Positions 16,438 to 17,496 of a stretch of DNA of 17,496 bases are shown here, piece by piece. The stretch's first letter is position 1. The number at the start of each line of letters is the position of its first letter. The DNA is from Collinsella sp. GTDB taxonomy: Bacteria > Actinomycetota > Coriobacteriia > Coriobacteriales > Coriobacteriaceae. The stretch is from positions 1 through 17,496 of the forward strand of contig JAUMPM010000003.1 in NCBI GenBank assembly GCA_031294825.1, in the 5' to 3' direction. The translations under genes and the position numbers were made by a program. A model generated the notes under the pieces. It was given only the letters and a program-made list of their open reading frames with translations, was not told the origin of the DNA and ran no database searches.

Positions 16438-16923
16438 CTATTCATCCCGGCAAGTGCACGCACAGGTGGCGTACTCGGAAAACGCATCGCGGTCGGCGAA
16501 CTTGGAATCGACGGCCGGGAACTGGCGGTGAGCGACGATATCGCCCAGCGAAACGGAATCGAGGTAGTCGCGCATCAGCGCTTGAGCTCCGGCCCACAGG
16601 GGATGATAGCAGCACGTGCCCATGCGCGCACAGTCGCCATCGGGCGCGGTGCAATCGTTCATGACCATGGGACCCTGAACCGCCTCTACAACCTGACGAA
16701 TCGTGACATCGTCGGGGCTGACCTTAAGACGCATGCCGCCATGGACGCCACGCAGGCTCTCCACAATGCCGGCCTGAACCAAACCGTGCTGGATCGAACG
16801 GGCAAACGAATACGGAACATTGACCTCTTCGGCAGCAGTGCGAACAGAAAGCAACCGCTCCGGCTCCTCGGCAAGCATCGCAAGCATGCGAAGGGCATAA
16901 TCAGTCTTCCTCGATATGTCCAT
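16438..16923 (-). CDS. Rrf2-family transcriptional regulator
   Basis: A 161-residue winged helix-turn-helix regulator of the IscR/NsrR/CymR family. The N-terminus 'MDISRKTDYALRMLAMLA' and 'SVRTAAEEVNVPYSFARSIQHGLVQAGIVESLRGVHGGMRL' are standard. A Cys cluster C91-x6-C98-x5-C104-C105 sits where IscR and NsrR bind an Fe-S centre, so redox, iron or NO sensing is likely. A second Cys cluster, CACTC (154-158), lies near the C-terminus. The open frame runs 52 codons further upstream, but AAAGGGG before ATG at 16923 and homology fix the start there. It is followed by the MutY-like gene after 21 bp, so they probably form an operon. Paired GGATATCC sites in the leader suggest autoregulation. Confidence 0.92.
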   Translation of the reverse strand: MDISRKTDYALRMLAMLAEEPERLLSVRTAAEEVNVPYSFARSIQHGLVQAGIVESLRGVHGGMRLKVSPDDVTIRQVVEAVQGPMVMNDCTAPDGDCARMGTCCYHPLWAGAQALMRDYLDSVSLGDIVAHRQFPAVDSKFADRDAFSEYATCACTCRDE

Positions 16924-17000
16924 TTTTCCCCTTTCAAGGAATACGAACAGCTCGAACGAGCTCCGGGGCCGAGCTTGTGTCGAGACGCCAAATGACCGCA

Positions 17001-17028
17001 GGATATCCAAATAGTAAATCGGATATCC
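17001..17028. promoter_or_regulatory. Candidate Rrf2 operator pair
   Basis: Two copies of the 8-bp palindrome GGATATCC (17001-17008, 17021-17028) lie 20 bp apart, two helical turns, with an AT-rich centre that contains TACTAT on the minus strand. The pair is about 80 bp upstream of the Rrf2 start. A perfect AGCTCG-AA-CGAGCT hairpin (16949-16962) lies between it and the gene. Confidence 0.5.
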
Positions 17029-17082
17029 ACTGAGCGCCGCGCTTGGAGCGAAATGCATCAAATGCGGCCTACAGTGCAATTT

Positions 17083-17111
17083 AGTATAACCTAACCCCCT
17101 GCTTCATTGAA
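17083..17111 (-). promoter_or_regulatory. Possible promoter of the Rrf2/MutY-like operon
   Basis: On the minus strand TTCAAT, a 17-bp spacer, then TATACT, in an otherwise AT-poor region. The -10 is good and the -35 poor. Just upstream lie a perfect palindrome TGTTGCGCAACA (17116-17127) and a direct repeat AACCCCCTG (17093-17101, 17128-17136). Confidence 0.4.
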
Positions 17112-17231
17112 CAGATGTTGCGCAACAAACCCCCTGTTTGAACACATATATCAGTAGAGGCTGGCTCGCTCGTTACAAATGCGGTGATTTGGATAAAGAG
17201 GCATATGAGATCGATGACCTATTAAACGCAA

Positions 17232-17257
17232 AAAGCCACGTCCGAAGACGTGGCTTT
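17232..17257 (-). terminator. Terminator of tRNA-Asp
   Basis: A perfect 11-bp stem AAAGCCACGTC/GACGTGGCTTT closed by a TTCG tetraloop on the minus strand, ending in TTTTT. It lies 8 bp after the tRNA 3' end. The stem is nearly symmetrical, so it could also stop plus-strand transcription. Confidence 0.85.
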
Positions 17258-17265
17258 AATTGCGT

Positions 17266-17342
<77 letters not shown>

Positions 17343-17388
17343 CAGGCAGTCGTTCGCGTTTGTTTCCGCTCGCGTCGCTGCGGGGATT

Positions 17389-17441
17389 AGTATACACAGA
17401 AGTCTGTCCGCCGCGCAACAACTTTTTTGAAAAAATTTTTT
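17389..17441 (-). promoter_or_regulatory. Promoter of tRNA-Asp with UP-like A/T tract
   Basis: On the minus strand, TTGCGC (17413-17418), an 18-bp spacer and TATACT (17389-17394) lie about 47 bp before the tRNA 5' end. Just upstream is a run of A6, T6 and A6 blocks (17421-17441), which stands out in this GC-rich region and resembles an UP element of stable RNA promoters. Confidence 0.6.
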
Positions 17442-17496
17442 GGCTGTCCGGGAGGGTCTCCGGGGCTGAGGGCGGGGGTTAAGTTTGCTGCTCTAC

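Overview
The window looks like a chromosomal segment of a high-GC actinobacterium, most likely class Coriobacteriia and probably a gut Collinsella. The reasons are long antisense open frames and GC-rich third positions, an IS110-type transposase end, rubrerythrin plus a Cys-rich Rrf2 regulator (anaerobic lifestyle), and an FrlB-type sugar-phosphate deglycase. The genus is inferred from general resemblance, not from a search.

Layout, left to right. (1) 1-140: the 3' end of an IS110-family transposase and the probable right end of its element. (2) 186-2106: a divergent pair, an FrlB/FraB-like SIS-domain deglycase (-) and a GntR/UTRA repressor (+). Tandem ATACANGTT operator-like sites lie next to both starts. 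(3) 2107-2502: a gene-free, repeat-rich spacer with a 123-bp imperfect palindrome and a 21-bp tandem repeat. (4) 2503-13509: a long minus-strand run. In transcription order it is a small membrane protein, RmuC, an ABC exporter, endonuclease III, Mfd, a PAP2 phosphatase, a threonine aldolase and a GNAT acetyltransferase. (5) 13768-14836: two copies of a ~160-bp structured element, each just past the stop codon of a minus-strand gene (a four-TM protein of unknown function; rubrerythrin). Each copy is a long GC-rich hairpin followed by a near-identical terminator. (6) 14859-16923: rubrerythrin, a MutY-like adenine glycosylase without an Fe-S cluster, and an Rrf2 regulator, all on the minus strand. 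(7) 17232-17441: tRNA-Asp(GTC) with its promoter and terminator.

How the genes fit together. The GntR protein probably represses the deglycase and itself through the shared intergenic region. Four DNA-repair proteins (RmuC, Nth, Mfd, MutY-like) lie within about 11 kb. The Rrf2 regulator and the MutY-like gene are 21 bp apart and rubrerythrin follows, which suggests a redox or oxidative-damage response unit.

The observations most worth checking are the duplicated 3' elements, whose arms change in compensating fashion; the MutY-like enzyme with Glu in place of the catalytic Asp and no Fe-S cysteines; the palindromic element at 2257-2379; and a terminator-like hairpin inside the mfd leader. No CRISPR array, toxin-antitoxin pair, phage gene or obvious defence system is visible.
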